Source: a virus
Virus record (IMG/VR): IMGVR_UViG_3300036766_002130
Location: 1-63,846 of that record
DNA length: 63,846 bases
Reading direction: 5' to 3' (one strand)
The translations under genes and the position numbers were made by a program. The notes beneath the pieces are model-generated. The model was not told where the DNA came from and searched no databases. It worked only from the letters and a program-made list of their open reading frames with translations. How positions within the stretch are numbered: position 1 is the first letter of the stretch; each line of letters begins with the position of its first letter. Below, in pieces: positions 1-8,688 of this stretch.

Positions 1-607
1 CCTGGTCAATTAGAAACAAGGTGGTGTTACTCTCAGCAATAGCTTTGATATACTTTCTAAATCCAAGAGATAGCTGCTTAGCACGATATGCTCCAAAACC
101 TTGCTCATCCATCCTCCTCTCATCTTCAATCTTTGCAGGAAGAGCTGTAACACTATCAGTTACATTAATCTTTGGATTAGTATTTAGTTTCTTTTTCTTA
201 TCATCCTTATAAATAATTGAAGTAATCCAGTCGTCAAACAACTCCTCCAGAGTTCCTGGGTATCCTTTTTTAGTCTTGTTCCAGTCAAATCCATACATTA
301 AAGCAAATTCCGGGTCCATAGTATGTTCAACATCATTATAGTAAGTTTCTATCCCCGCCCGTTGGGCATAGCCAAGAATAGTAGCTGCTAACACAGATTT
401 ACACGTACTCATACCTCCATAGGCCTGCACAATTCTTCCAAGTGGGATGCCACCAGGAAATCTGTTAGCAATAGCAAAATCAAGAACAGTGCACCCTGTT
501 TGAATCCACGTACTTACAGGAGGAAGATCAACTATCTCACTCGCCTTTTCAGAGGTTTTTTCAACTTCCGATTTTTCTTCAACTTCTGGTTTTTCTCTTT
601 TGTTCAT
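1..607 (-). CDS. RecA/UvsX-like recombinase, 3' end beyond window
   Basis: This is the N-terminal 202 residues of a RecA-family strand-exchange ATPase; the gene runs off the left edge. It starts at an ATG two bases after the previous stop. An acidic/lysine-rich N-terminus of about 25 residues is followed by the RecA core (IQTGCTVLDFAIANRFPGG, then the P-loop). The Walker A reads GGMSTCKS, with Cys where most RecA proteins have Gly; T4 UvsX (GPSKSFKS) also departs there. The stretch ending LFLIDQ at the window edge is the start of Walker B. It is the last visible gene of the leftward replication block, after an SSB gene, which suits phage recombination-dependent replication. Confidence 0.88.
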   Translation of the reverse strand, partial: MNKREKPEVEEKSEVEKTSEKASEIVDLPPVSTWIQTGCTVLDFAIANRFPGGIPLGRIVQAYGGMSTCKSVLAATILGYAQRAGIETYYNDVEHTMDPEFALMYGFDWNKTKKGYPGTLEELFDDWITSIIYKDDKKKKLNTNPKINVTDSVTALPAKIEDERRMDEQGFGAYRAKQLSLGFRKYIKAIAESNTTLFLIDQ

Positions 608-608
608 C

Positions 609-1142
609 TTATTCCTCCTCTACTTCATGCTCATTTTCTTCTCGATCTTCGTTTGCCTTCTTACCCCGCAAATCCAAAATTGCCTGCTCCGCCGACTTCC
701 AGCCTCCCTGGCTAACTACATCCTCTTGACTATAATAAGAATAGATAAACAGCCGAACCAAATCTCTAAGCATCGACTTTCGCTGCTCAACAGCAGCCAA
801 GAGAACTGAAGCTTCATTAGCCAGCTTGTCAGCTTCAATATAAGTAGTAACAGCACCCTGATACTCATCACTAGTTGTTATTACTGCATCTACTGATCCC
901 TCTGTAACTTTACCAGATAAACTGTATGTCTCTGGGTTCTTTCTTATCTTCAGAGACAAGTCTGCCTTAATAAAATCAAGATGCTCCTTTGATCGTTTAG
1001 CTTCTGCTCTAACAGAAGAAACCCACTCACCAATTTCTTCATACAAAGCGGCTTGCTGTAAACATTCCTGCTCCAAACTAAACTGGTTTATTGGCAAACG
1101 TTGCCTGAAATGGTTCAAAGCTTCTTTACTTTCTTCGTTCAT
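609..1142 (-). CDS. hypothetical helical protein next to recombinase
   Basis: A 177-residue, mostly helical, charged protein with a very acidic C-terminal tail (EENEHEVEEE). I do not recognise the family. It ends one base before the recombinase start, so the two are translationally linked, and it lies between an SSB and a RecA-like gene. A role in recombination (mediator or loader) is possible from context only. Confidence 0.7.
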   Translation of the reverse strand: MNEESKEALNHFRQRLPINQFSLEQECLQQAALYEEIGEWVSSVRAEAKRSKEHLDFIKADLSLKIRKNPETYSLSGKVTEGSVDAVITTSDEYQGAVTTYIEADKLANEASVLLAAVEQRKSMLRDLVRLFIYSYYSQEDVVSQGGWKSAEQAILDLRGKKANEDREENEHEVEEE

Positions 1143-1231
1143 TATCAGAGCTCCTCAACTCTAATTATAGAATATAATTCCAAAAAGCCTCCGTGCCAGT
1201 TTTCTCCTAACAACAAGACTCTCTTTTATTT

Positions 1232-1456
1232 CTATTTAGTTAAGGTTAAATCAATCTGAGCTATATCCATACAACTGACACCCCTTACAAAAATATCTCC
1301 TAACTTTCCATAATCTTGCTCTCGCGCTGCCAAATAAGCTTTGTCACGTGCTAACTGAATGGATTCAGCTTCCACAAGAACTTGTGCTACTATAGGACAA
1401 TAAACTACACTAGAATCATCTTCAAACTGTACACCAATATCAACCAACCATTTCAT
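1232..1456 (-). CDS. small hypothetical protein
   Basis: A 74-residue protein with alternating hydrophobic strands and a helix rich in Ala and charged residues (QLARDKAYLAAREQDYG). Family not recognised. It lies between the SSB gene and the helical protein, in the same direction. Confidence 0.55.
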   Translation of the reverse strand: MKWLVDIGVQFEDDSSVVYCPIVAQVLVEAESIQLARDKAYLAAREQDYGKLGDIFVRGVSCMDIAQIDLTLTK

Positions 1457-1570
1457 CTTACTACCTCACTTTCTTATCCTAACAAACCCATATCCACTTT
1501 TTTATAAACTTCAAACGTTGTTTTACTACTCAACTTTCAACTCCTAGCCCGCTCTCAAACGCTTGGAGTG

Positions 1571-1615
1571 GTAACCGAACCGAACGCAACTCAACATAAC
1601 TAAACTTAACTTAAC
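1571..1615. repeat. nine tandem pentamers NNAAC
   Basis: Nine consecutive 5-base units, each ending AAC with the first two bases varying. On the transcribed (minus) strand this is (GTTNN)x9, just downstream of the SSB stop codon and upstream of the next gene. It is non-coding. The strict period with variable leading bases is not a simple microsatellite. Confidence 0.8.
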
Positions 1616-1657
1616 AGAAGTGTGGCTTTTTAATACTGTCCACGTCAGCTTGTTCTT

Positions 1658-2602
1658 TTATTCCTTCGCACGCCTTCGAGCTTCGATCTCTGCTAACTTT
1701 TGCCTAACCGAAGCAGCTTGTGCAGAATTCTCAGGTGCTCCATCCCTAGATCGAACTCTACTCTTCCTATTCTCAGCTCCGGCCTCTTCTACAACCTCTT
1801 TTGCTTCATTCTTCCCAGGCTCCTCTACCACACTCTTTTCTGGTTCCTTCACGGATTCGTCTCTAGTCCTCTCCCCTCTTGTAGCAGAACCAGTTTCTTT
1901 TTCCTTATTCTCTTCAGAGGGGGTCATACCAGAAACAGCTTGAACCATTTCTTCTTCATCCGGAACAAGAAGGATATCATCAGGAGAAGGGAGATCCTTA
2001 TACCAGCATTCAGGAACTTCCCCAGCCTCTTTCAGTACAAAGTTACCATAGGAAGTTCTCTTCCCATCAATCCGGGTAAACTCAATATCTCTTCCTTCCT
2101 TTGGATCAGTAGGATCAATCTTTTTGCCTGTTCTCTTGTCCACTGATAGTGAACAGATCTGTTGATAAATAGTAGGTGGGCAGTCAAACCACTTAGGCCC
2201 CTCTTCTTCGGTCTGAGAGGAAGTAGTATCGACAACAAAAAGCAAGTACCTTTTAGCAGCAGCAAGTTCCCCAATAACAATGGGATCTGCATTCTCACTC
2301 TTAAGCTTCTTTATGTAATCACAAACAGGGCATCTCTTCTTAAACATTGCTTGTAAACAAAGAAAGGTATTTCCATCTGCCCCAACATTGGAATGCTTCC
2401 AGATTTCCTTAGCAAAAGGTCCCACCTTACTTGGAGTTACGACCCTAATAAAGTTGTTACCTTTAGGCTTTTTTGTATCGTAGCGATCAATCCCTAATCT
2501 TTCTAGTTTAGCTGTGTCAACATAATTAAAGTTGACTCTCCGGCCAGTAGCCTTTGCACCGGCTGAGATTGCTTCCTCTCTACTTGGATCAATTGAACTC
2601 AT
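1658..2602 (-). CDS. gp32-like single-stranded DNA-binding protein
   Basis: A 314-residue protein resembling phage T4 gp32-type SSBs: an N-terminal basic segment, a core with a CPVC pair (RCPVCDYIKK, about residue 95) that may bind zinc, and aromatic-rich strands (GPKWFDCPPTIYQ). The C-terminal third is a highly charged low-complexity tail, as in SSBs that recruit partners. The start is the ATG at 2602, because GGAGG lies about eight bases upstream; the frame is open further to a TTG but that would contain the ribosome site. It would coat ssDNA for the polymerase and recombinase encoded nearby. Confidence 0.75.
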   Translation of the reverse strand: MSSIDPSREEAISAGAKATGRRVNFNYVDTAKLERLGIDRYDTKKPKGNNFIRVVTPSKVGPFAKEIWKHSNVGADGNTFLCLQAMFKKRCPVCDYIKKLKSENADPIVIGELAAAKRYLLFVVDTTSSQTEEEGPKWFDCPPTIYQQICSLSVDKRTGKKIDPTDPKEGRDIEFTRIDGKRTSYGNFVLKEAGEVPECWYKDLPSPDDILLVPDEEEMVQAVSGMTPSEENKEKETGSATRGERTRDESVKEPEKSVVEEPGKNEAKEVVEEAGAENRKSRVRSRDGAPENSAQAASVRQKLAEIEARRRAKE

Positions 2603-2626
2603 CTGATTTACCTCCAAAAATTGTTT

Positions 2627-2773
2627 CTATTCTTTTTTGATATCTTTCTTCCAATTTTTCACTTTGTCTGTCCATAGTTCACAAACTATTCCATCAGTAG
2701 CCCACTCCTTTACAGGAATATCTTCACAGATTGAAGCCCTACAATTTCTACAAGTCTTTTTCTTACTATTCAT
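2627..2773 (-). CDS. 48-residue zinc-ribbon-like protein
   Basis: A small basic protein with CRNC and further cysteines (KTCRNCRASICED) in its N-terminal half. Its ATG overlaps the clamp-loader stop (ATGAATAG), indicating coupled translation. Function unknown. Confidence 0.6.
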   Translation of the reverse strand: MNSKKKTCRNCRASICEDIPVKEWATDGIVCELWTDKVKNWKKDIKKE

Positions 2774-3728
2774 TTTCATCCCCCCAAGTCTCAAAGCAAG
2801 CACGAGCTATCAAAGCTCCTAACTGAGATTTCCCTCCATAGTATACGCTTGTAGCAAATATTCCCAGAAGATGAGTAATATCTTTTGCAGCTTGCATATC
2901 AGTTTGTTTCTTCAATTTATTGAATAGAAAAGTAAGTATAGACCTACGAACTTTCTCTGGCTCTTCATCAATTAAAGAGAACTTTTCAATTATCTGTTTC
3001 CACTTCTTCTCTCTCTGCTCTGGAGCCATTATAAGAAGTTTCAACAAATCCAACATGGTAGCATCTCTTTCTGTACCTTCTACGAGTAACTCAAGAGCTT
3101 CATCCACGTTTGTGATATCAGAAACTTGCTCCAGAGAAACTAAAGCTGCTCTTGGAGATCCCGCACATATTAGAGCTATTGCTTCTATGATATCTTTGTG
3201 AATCTCCAACTTCTTTTCTTTACAAGCTCGCTTCAGTACTTCTACTATCCCTTTTTCAGAAAGTAGGGTAACCTCATACTCAGCACACCTGTTTCGAACG
3301 GTTTCAATAATCCTTGAAGGATCTGTTGTACAAAGGATATAGTAACAATATGAAGGGTTATCCTCTAGAATCTTTAGTAGAGCCTGCTGGGCATCATTGG
3401 TAAGAGCATGGGATTCGTCTATGATATAAGTTTTTGTAGTTCCTCCAAGTCCACGAAAGGATGAGGTTGAACCAATTTCTCGAATAGTATCTATTCCTCT
3501 GGTATTTGCCGCATCTAGTCCAAAAGTGCTATCTCTATTAGAACCAAACGCTGTCGCTAGAATGCGAGCTATTGTGGTCTTTCCACAACCACTAGGACCT
3601 TTCAAAAGAATGGCATGTGGTTGCTCGCTAGCAGGCTTTCTCAGCATCTTTGAAAGAGCACCAATAGTAGATGCGTTTCCTACAATTTCTTCAAGTCTTG
3701 TTGGTCGTACAGCTTGATAAAGGGACAT
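2766..3728 (-). CDS. clamp loader AAA+ ATPase
   Basis: A 320-residue AAA+ protein of the RFC/DnaX/T4 gp44 type that opens and loads the sliding clamp. It shows the N-terminal RPTRLEEIVGN motif, Walker A GPSGCGKTTIAR (about 45-56), Walker B YIIDESHAL, sensor 1 CTTDPSR and the clamp-loader SRC-like arginine finger segment (VRNRCAEYE). A helical collar domain follows. ATG at 3728 is preferred over an upstream TTG because GAGG lies just before it. A beta clamp and polymerase are encoded in the same block. Confidence 0.9.
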   Translation of the reverse strand: MSLYQAVRPTRLEEIVGNASTIGALSKMLRKPASEQPHAILLKGPSGCGKTTIARILATAFGSNRDSTFGLDAANTRGIDTIREIGSTSSFRGLGGTTKTYIIDESHALTNDAQQALLKILEDNPSYCYYILCTTDPSRIIETVRNRCAEYEVTLLSEKGIVEVLKRACKEKKLEIHKDIIEAIALICAGSPRAALVSLEQVSDITNVDEALELLVEGTERDATMLDLLKLLIMAPEQREKKWKQIIEKFSLIDEEPEKVRRSILTFLFNKLKKQTDMQAAKDITHLLGIFATSVYYGGKSQLGALIARACFETWGDENE

Positions 3729-3740
3729 CTTCAATTTACC

Positions 3741-3899
3741 TCATTCTTTATTTTTATTCTCGTACAAAAAGAATAGCCTCATATCTTGGATTGCACCATT
3801 ATAACCCTTTGACCAATCACAATCTTTTTCAAAACCACCAACATTCCTAACACGATTTCGTAAGTATTCCTCCAGATGTTTAAGTTCTTTCTCTGCCAT
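3741..3899 (-). CDS. small hypothetical protein, 52 aa
   Basis: A charged helical protein (MAEKELKHLEEYLRNRV) just upstream of the clamp loader, same strand. Family not recognised; the position and intact frame support a real gene. Confidence 0.5.
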   Translation of the reverse strand: MAEKELKHLEEYLRNRVRNVGGFEKDCDWSKGYNGAIQDMRLFFLYENKNKE

Positions 3900-3917
3900 A
3901 AATCTTCTCCTTATCTT

Positions 3918-3950
3918 TGCTCATAAAGTTAAACTCTTTTAGATTGACCT
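3918..3950 (-). promoter_or_regulatory. promoter-like repeat, copy 1
   Basis: A block of about 33 bases, read on the minus strand as AGGTCAATCTAAAAGAG followed by TTTAACTTTATGAG, is nearly identical to one at 7184-7216 upstream of the polymerase. Both lie directly upstream of leftward genes. There is no clear sigma-70 -10 box, so this may be a different promoter class or an operator. Confidence 0.45.
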
Positions 3951-3968
3951 GACTTTTTGTCTAATTTG

Positions 3969-4361
3969 TTATTCTGCACCACACAAAGGGCAATCGCCTG
4001 GAATATGTGCTTCTTCACATTCTATTGCAGATAATGTACCTTCCGGCCAACCATAAAGCTTTCTAGCAAGAATTTTCTTTTGAAGGGGTAATCTTTTTTC
4101 TCTTTCAATCACAGAATGATAAAACTTATCCTCCCTCCAACCAAAATAAATTATTTTACCTATATTAAGAAAATAGGCTACAGCACCAGAACAGAAGGCG
4201 ATAAAACAACAAAGTTGACTAAATTTGCTATTAGCTATTAGTAAGCCCAAAACTCCTATTAGCATTAACCCAGCCGTTCCCCAGTACAATCGAAAAGATG
4301 GTTCAGGCCTTTTTTCAAAATAATAGTATAACAACATTTCATCTAAGGACATTATTTTCAT
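3969..4361 (-). CDS. membrane protein with C-terminal CxxC
   Basis: A 130-residue protein with two hydrophobic segments (about 30-48 and 50-70), then a basic stretch and a C-terminal GDCPLCGAE. Probably an inner-membrane protein with a small cytosolic metal-binding end. Family not recognised. Confidence 0.6.
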   Translation of the reverse strand: MKIMSLDEMLLYYYFEKRPEPSFRLYWGTAGLMLIGVLGLLIANSKFSQLCCFIAFCSGAVAYFLNIGKIIYFGWREDKFYHSVIEREKRLPLQKKILARKLYGWPEGTLSAIECEEAHIPGDCPLCGAE

Positions 4362-4441
4362 ATTACTACCTCCTTAACTTTACCTCTTTTACATTATAAT
4401 TATACAAGAACTACCCACCCTTCTTATAATTTTTCCTACCA

Positions 4442-7129
4442 TTAAACCACTTTTAAGGGAAGTTGTTTACTTTCAATCAAACTCCGAAGTAGAACATGAA
4501 ATGCTGTTCCCTGAATAATGTTGTTGCCTAATTGGTTAACACTCAAAGGTCCAACCCTTCGCCAACCAGTAGGAGCTTCTACATAACCATCCTTCAAGTA
4601 ATCATGTATAACTTTATTTTGCCACTCCTTAACATAGTGGTACTCTTCCCAGAATTCTTTTTGTGTTTTAATTATATGCTCAACTGGAACTTCCGGAAAA
4701 GATCGGGCAATACTCTTAGCCGTTGAATTATAAACACTTGGGAATACAAATCCATTCTTACCTCGATATCTTTCATCTTTTGTTACCTCTTCTATCAACT
4801 TTTGAAAAACTTTACCTGCCCACCTTCTATGAGTATCAAAAGGATTCGCTCCACCTTCAGGATGTTCTTTACTCCACTTTTGACCTTCCTTAATCTGTCT
4901 AGTAAGTTCTGGATCTTTGGAAATCATCGCAATAAGCCTTACTTCCATCCCACTATAATCAACTTCGAGAAGAACTCTTGTTCTTCCACTTCCATCATTA
5001 AGAAACTCCTCTAACTTAACTTTCTTGTCTTTTCCAATTCTAACATAAAAACCGGACTCAGTAATCCCAACCGCGTGCATTTCATACCAATTCCATCCTA
5101 CTTCCCATTCAACCTCTAACGGAATATCCCCTTGCCAATCGAACCACTTGGAACACATAATTTCAGTTACTGTGTTAATTGCCTCTTTAACTACATATAT
5201 ATTGGTATCAAATGTAACACTATCATGAACTTCAAAAACTGGAACAATAGGAAACTTTCGTTCTACAGAAGGAATAATACATTTCCGAAACACCTTCAAT
5301 TCTTTATCATGCTTGAACACATTTTGAATGTTAGGGCTATCCGCACTAGATCTATAACTTTCAGCAAAATTCAAATTATATGAAGGATGTACATAACAAT
5401 TAGCATCCATTACATTTCTATAATTAGCTACCCGTTCGGTCAAACTGCAGCACTTCCGAAACCTAAAAAGAGAATTAACTAAAGTTCTTACTTCTTCATT
5501 CCTAGTTTTTTCAAGTATAGTATTTAGAGCTTCTTCATCAGTTGAACCTTTTTTGGTAGCAGTTTCTTTATACTTCTCCTCTCTATAAGTATCATATAAG
5601 ATTTTCTCTAATTGTGCTGGGGAATCTGGGTTAAAAATGCTATTGTGTTCCTCTTCATACTTCTTAACTCCAGGAAGAGAACGCATTTCTAAAACTCGAA
5701 GATCTTTTTCTTCTTGATAATCTTTTTCAAGTTTCTCCAGACAGTTCACATCAAGACGAATCCCATCCTCTCTCATATTCACAAGAGCCTTCGATCCTTC
5801 ATGAAGAAGTTGATAAAACTCTTCTAATCTACCTCTCTCCTCAAGAATTTTCCGTTGCCTATAATATGACATCAAGGTATATTGAACATCCCAACCCGTG
5901 TAATTACAAACATTTTTCAGTGGCTCGGACAGTAATTTTTTCACATCAACTGTTTTCTTGTACTCATGCCCGGTCATTTCATAAGCTTGAAAACCCAAAC
6001 TAGTAGTATAACGAGTATTATTTATAACATGTGCAGCTATCATGGTATCGTGCACATAGTTGTTCATAGGCTGATGTAAAAATACTCTATTCCAAATTTC
6101 CTCCATATTCACATTCTGAACAGCCTTTGGAGTATTACTTGCTAGAAAACTTTGCCATGCTCCAATTATCTTCTTTCGCTCTTCTTCTGTAAAAATTTCT
6201 TTCCCATCATCCCAGTGCAACTTAAGTGGAATAACTACAGCCGATTCAACATCATCCGTTATCGAAATAGACAAAAGATCAGCTCCAGCCTCCCAAGGAG
6301 TTAATGTAGTTGTTTCATAGTCATAAGAAATAACCTGTTTGGAGTCGGAAAAATATTCAAGGAGTTCTGTAATCTCAGAAACATCTGTAACGCATTTATT
6401 TCCATCTTCAGTTAGAGGCTTAGGAAGTGGTGTTCCAAGATATGATATCACATTTGCTAAATCATATCCAAACACAATTTCATCGTCTGGATACTTATCT
6501 GGCTTTCCTTTTCTATGGAGAAAGAATGCAGGATGAAACAAACAGCCAACCCAGCAATTATACTTATGGCAAGGAATAGCTCTTCCATGCATTTGATTTG
6601 CAGTAAAGCTAGATAGGTGCTGAGGTTTGAGAACTGCATTCATAGCAGGAGCACCCAAACATATAATAAAGTCAGGTTTTGTTTCTTCTATATCTTTCTC
6701 AAGTAAAGAATGGCAACACCTAATCTGGTCTTTGGTTGGGTTCTTATCCTTACCCTTCTTATCTTTTCCCGGATAGCACCGAACAACATTTGTTCTCCAA
6801 CAATCTTTATCTACATCAATACCAACGTAGCTAAGATACTTTCTCAACATGCTTCCAGAAGCACCAACAAAGGGAATACCTTGCTTATCTTCATTCCAAC
6901 CAGGGCAAAGTCCAACTATGAGAATCTTTTTCTTTCCATCTCCAAACCTCTCTATCTTTGGACTTCTACAGCTTTCACATAGTTTGCATGTGGAGCAATC
7001 ATAGACTTTTGGGGAAGATTTCCTGCCAGAGGTGCTTCCTCCACTAGATCTTCTCCTTCGAGATTCCTCAGGATGATCTCTCTGATACTCTTCAAAAGTG
7101 CTCATGAAGAAAGCGCGTTGCTTTGACAT
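4442..7129 (-). CDS. UDG-exonuclease-family A DNA polymerase, palm permuted
   Basis: An 895-residue replicative polymerase. Residues 41-230 are a family 4 type uracil-DNA glycosylase domain: cysteines C45/C48/C51/C54, GLCPGWNED (73-81), TNVVRCYP and the HPAFF box (H199). Residues 245-430 are a 3'-5' exonuclease (D270/E272, D361, Y410/D414). A thumb-like helical region follows to about 590. The palm order is unusual: the sequence that normally ends family A enzymes (VHDS, D636, then VGWNWYEMH at 677-685) lies before motif A (DYSGMEVR, D724) and motif B (KNGFVFPSVY, 791-800). The protein ends just after IIQGTAF, where motif C would normally follow. Phage SPO1 polymerase is a known UDG-like fusion. 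The start has GGAAAGGG just upstream. Confidence 0.9.
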   Translation of the reverse strand: MSKQRAFFMSTFEEYQRDHPEESRRRRSSGGSTSGRKSSPKVYDCSTCKLCESCRSPKIERFGDGKKKILIVGLCPGWNEDKQGIPFVGASGSMLRKYLSYVGIDVDKDCWRTNVVRCYPGKDKKGKDKNPTKDQIRCCHSLLEKDIEETKPDFIICLGAPAMNAVLKPQHLSSFTANQMHGRAIPCHKYNCWVGCLFHPAFFLHRKGKPDKYPDDEIVFGYDLANVISYLGTPLPKPLTEDGNKCVTDVSEITELLEYFSDSKQVISYDYETTTLTPWEAGADLLSISITDDVESAVVIPLKLHWDDGKEIFTEEERKKIIGAWQSFLASNTPKAVQNVNMEEIWNRVFLHQPMNNYVHDTMIAAHVINNTRYTTSLGFQAYEMTGHEYKKTVDVKKLLSEPLKNVCNYTGWDVQYTLMSYYRQRKILEERGRLEEFYQLLHEGSKALVNMREDGIRLDVNCLEKLEKDYQEEKDLRVLEMRSLPGVKKYEEEHNSIFNPDSPAQLEKILYDTYREEKYKETATKKGSTDEEALNTILEKTRNEEVRTLVNSLFRFRKCCSLTERVANYRNVMDANCYVHPSYNLNFAESYRSSADSPNIQNVFKHDKELKVFRKCIIPSVERKFPIVPVFEVHDSVTFDTNIYVVKEAINTVTEIMCSKWFDWQGDIPLEVEWEVGWNWYEMHAVGITESGFYVRIGKDKKVKLEEFLNDGSGRTRVLLEVDYSGMEVRLIAMISKDPELTRQIKEGQKWSKEHPEGGANPFDTHRRWAGKVFQKLIEEVTKDERYRGKNGFVFPSVYNSTAKSIARSFPEVPVEHIIKTQKEFWEEYHYVKEWQNKVIHDYLKDGYVEAPTGWRRVGPLSVNQLGNNIIQGTAFHVLLRSLIESKQLPLKVV

Positions 7130-7183
7130 TTACCCTTTCCTTTTGTTTGTAATGAACTGCTCTTCAAAGTAGTTTAATATCCT

Positions 7184-7216
7184 TACTCATAAAATTAAAC
7201 TCTTTTAGATTGACCT
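7184..7216 (-). promoter_or_regulatory. promoter-like repeat, copy 2
   Basis: Second copy of the element at 3918-3950, 55 bases or more upstream of the polymerase start and in the same orientation. The conserved minus-strand core is AGGTCAATCTAAAAGAG. Confidence 0.45.
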
Positions 7217-7258
7217 GTTAGTTTTATGTTTGGTTTTGGGGAGCTTGGTCCTGGCAAG

Positions 7259-7537
7259 TTATTCATTCATCCCGCCTTTTGGAGAATTAAGGTGATATTC
7301 ATCTAATGCTTCTTTAAGTTTTTTCATAACACGATCTAATTCAATACTTGCCGTCTGATCTCTCGGTTCGTATAATGCTTTTTTAAGTTCTTTCATAACA
7401 TGATCTAAGTTGATGCTTGTTGTCTTATCTCTGGGTCGAGGCCAAGCTTTAGGTGGTTCAATCCAACCTCCGCCACTTTGTAGACACCGGTTTATAATTA
7501 TTGTAAGTAAAGCCAATGTGAACCAACCTAAGACCAT
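7259..7537 (-). CDS. small membrane-anchored protein with internal duplication
   Basis: A 92-residue protein with an N-terminal hydrophobic helix (MVLGWFTLALLTIII) and then two copies of a unit of about 23 residues beginning PRDKTTSIN and PRDQTASIE, each ending in a K/E-rich helix. Function unknown. It sits between the sliding clamp and the polymerase. Confidence 0.6.
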   Translation of the reverse strand: MVLGWFTLALLTIIINRCLQSGGGWIEPPKAWPRPRDKTTSINLDHVMKELKKALYEPRDQTASIELDRVMKKLKEALDEYHLNSPKGGMNE

Positions 7538-7581
7538 TCCACCTATAATCTGATCCTAATTCAAATCTGATATATCCATTT

Positions 7582-8640
7582 CTATTCCTCCTCTTCACCT
7601 GATTTTGTTTGTAACAAGTAACGTAAGCTCCCTTTCTCAACTAAAGTTAAGCCTGTATCGGGAAAATACTTGATACTAGAGCACACCCCGGAAACATCTT
7701 TTAGAAAAACAGGGTTAACATTAAATGTAAAATTAGAGTTTAGATTTTCTGTTATCTCAAGTTCTTCTACAAGCTCTCCAAGCTCTGCATTCTTTGAAAT
7801 TACAGTGCATTTATTTTTACAAACTTCCAGAACAATCTCCTTATCAATAGGGTTAACATTAGCAAGAAAGATGGTATGTCGCTCTAACACATCCCCCAAT
7901 CCGCTGATAAATTTAATCTCTACGAAAGGAGAACCAGTAGCAGGAAAATACTGTAGAACATCCCGGTATTCTCCTTCATAAGTACTGGAAGCAATCCGCG
8001 TACCGTCCTCTAGCAAAACTACAAATGAGTTACTCTCTTTATCATAACCTATTGCAGAGATTTCGTGCCTATTTTTGATCATAATGCTGATAAGTTTGAG
8101 GGGCAAAATACATACCAACCCATCAAAACTACTTCCTAGGGACCAGCAAGCTATCCGATACCTATCCGTACTTAGCAAAGTATCCTTATTAATCATAACA
8201 CCACAAATTGGCCCAGCGGTTTCATCTTTAGAAACTGCAAGTCTACAAAAATTGAGACCTTCAACTATGTCTTCTATCTTAGATTTATCATCATAAACAA
8301 GTTGAGGAATTTCTATATCTCTAACATCAATGCTCTTTTGAATAGTAAAAGAGCCTTTCAAACCCCCTGCTTTTACAAGAATACTGCTTTCACTTTGTAC
8401 TAATTCCACTTCCTCTTCAGCCAAACTCCTTAGTAGAGAAAGTATGGGTGCTCCGGGGACTCCACATTCAAATTCTGTATCTTCAGGAAGCTCAGTATGA
8501 ATTCTCATGATTCCATCATAAGCTTGGACAATCTTCCCCTTAAACTGGAAGCACTGGAACTCGGGAACAAGTACATTTACACCCACTACGGGATAGACTT
8601 TTTCCAGACTGTTAACCAAATTTTTTCTGTTCATCTTCAT
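7582..8640 (-). CDS. DNA polymerase sliding clamp (beta-like)
   Basis: A 352-residue protein with the three-domain pattern of bacterial DnaN: repeated alpha/beta units, INKDTLLSTDRYRIA in the middle domain (compare the DnaN ATDGHRLA region) and FTFNVNPVFLKDV in the third domain (compare DnaN FNxxYLxDV). The C-terminus ends in an acidic tail instead of the usual MPMRL. It would hold the polymerase on DNA and be loaded by the AAA+ protein at 2766-3728. GGAG lies eight bases before the ATG. Confidence 0.85.
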   Translation of the reverse strand: MKMNRKNLVNSLEKVYPVVGVNVLVPEFQCFQFKGKIVQAYDGIMRIHTELPEDTEFECGVPGAPILSLLRSLAEEEVELVQSESSILVKAGGLKGSFTIQKSIDVRDIEIPQLVYDDKSKIEDIVEGLNFCRLAVSKDETAGPICGVMINKDTLLSTDRYRIACWSLGSSFDGLVCILPLKLISIMIKNRHEISAIGYDKESNSFVVLLEDGTRIASSTYEGEYRDVLQYFPATGSPFVEIKFISGLGDVLERHTIFLANVNPIDKEIVLEVCKNKCTVISKNAELGELVEELEITENLNSNFTFNVNPVFLKDVSGVCSSIKYFPDTGLTLVEKGSLRYLLQTKSGEEEE

Positions 8641-8688
8641 ATTCTTTTCTCCAAATTTTTAATCACCCTTAAGCATTTTTTACAAACC

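Noticed and set aside
5180-5260. Intein or insertion in the polymerase as the reason for the odd motif order
   Set aside because: The extra block is the polymerase's own C-terminal motif C region, with no intein splicing residues or endonuclease, and the end of the protein is missing exactly that region.
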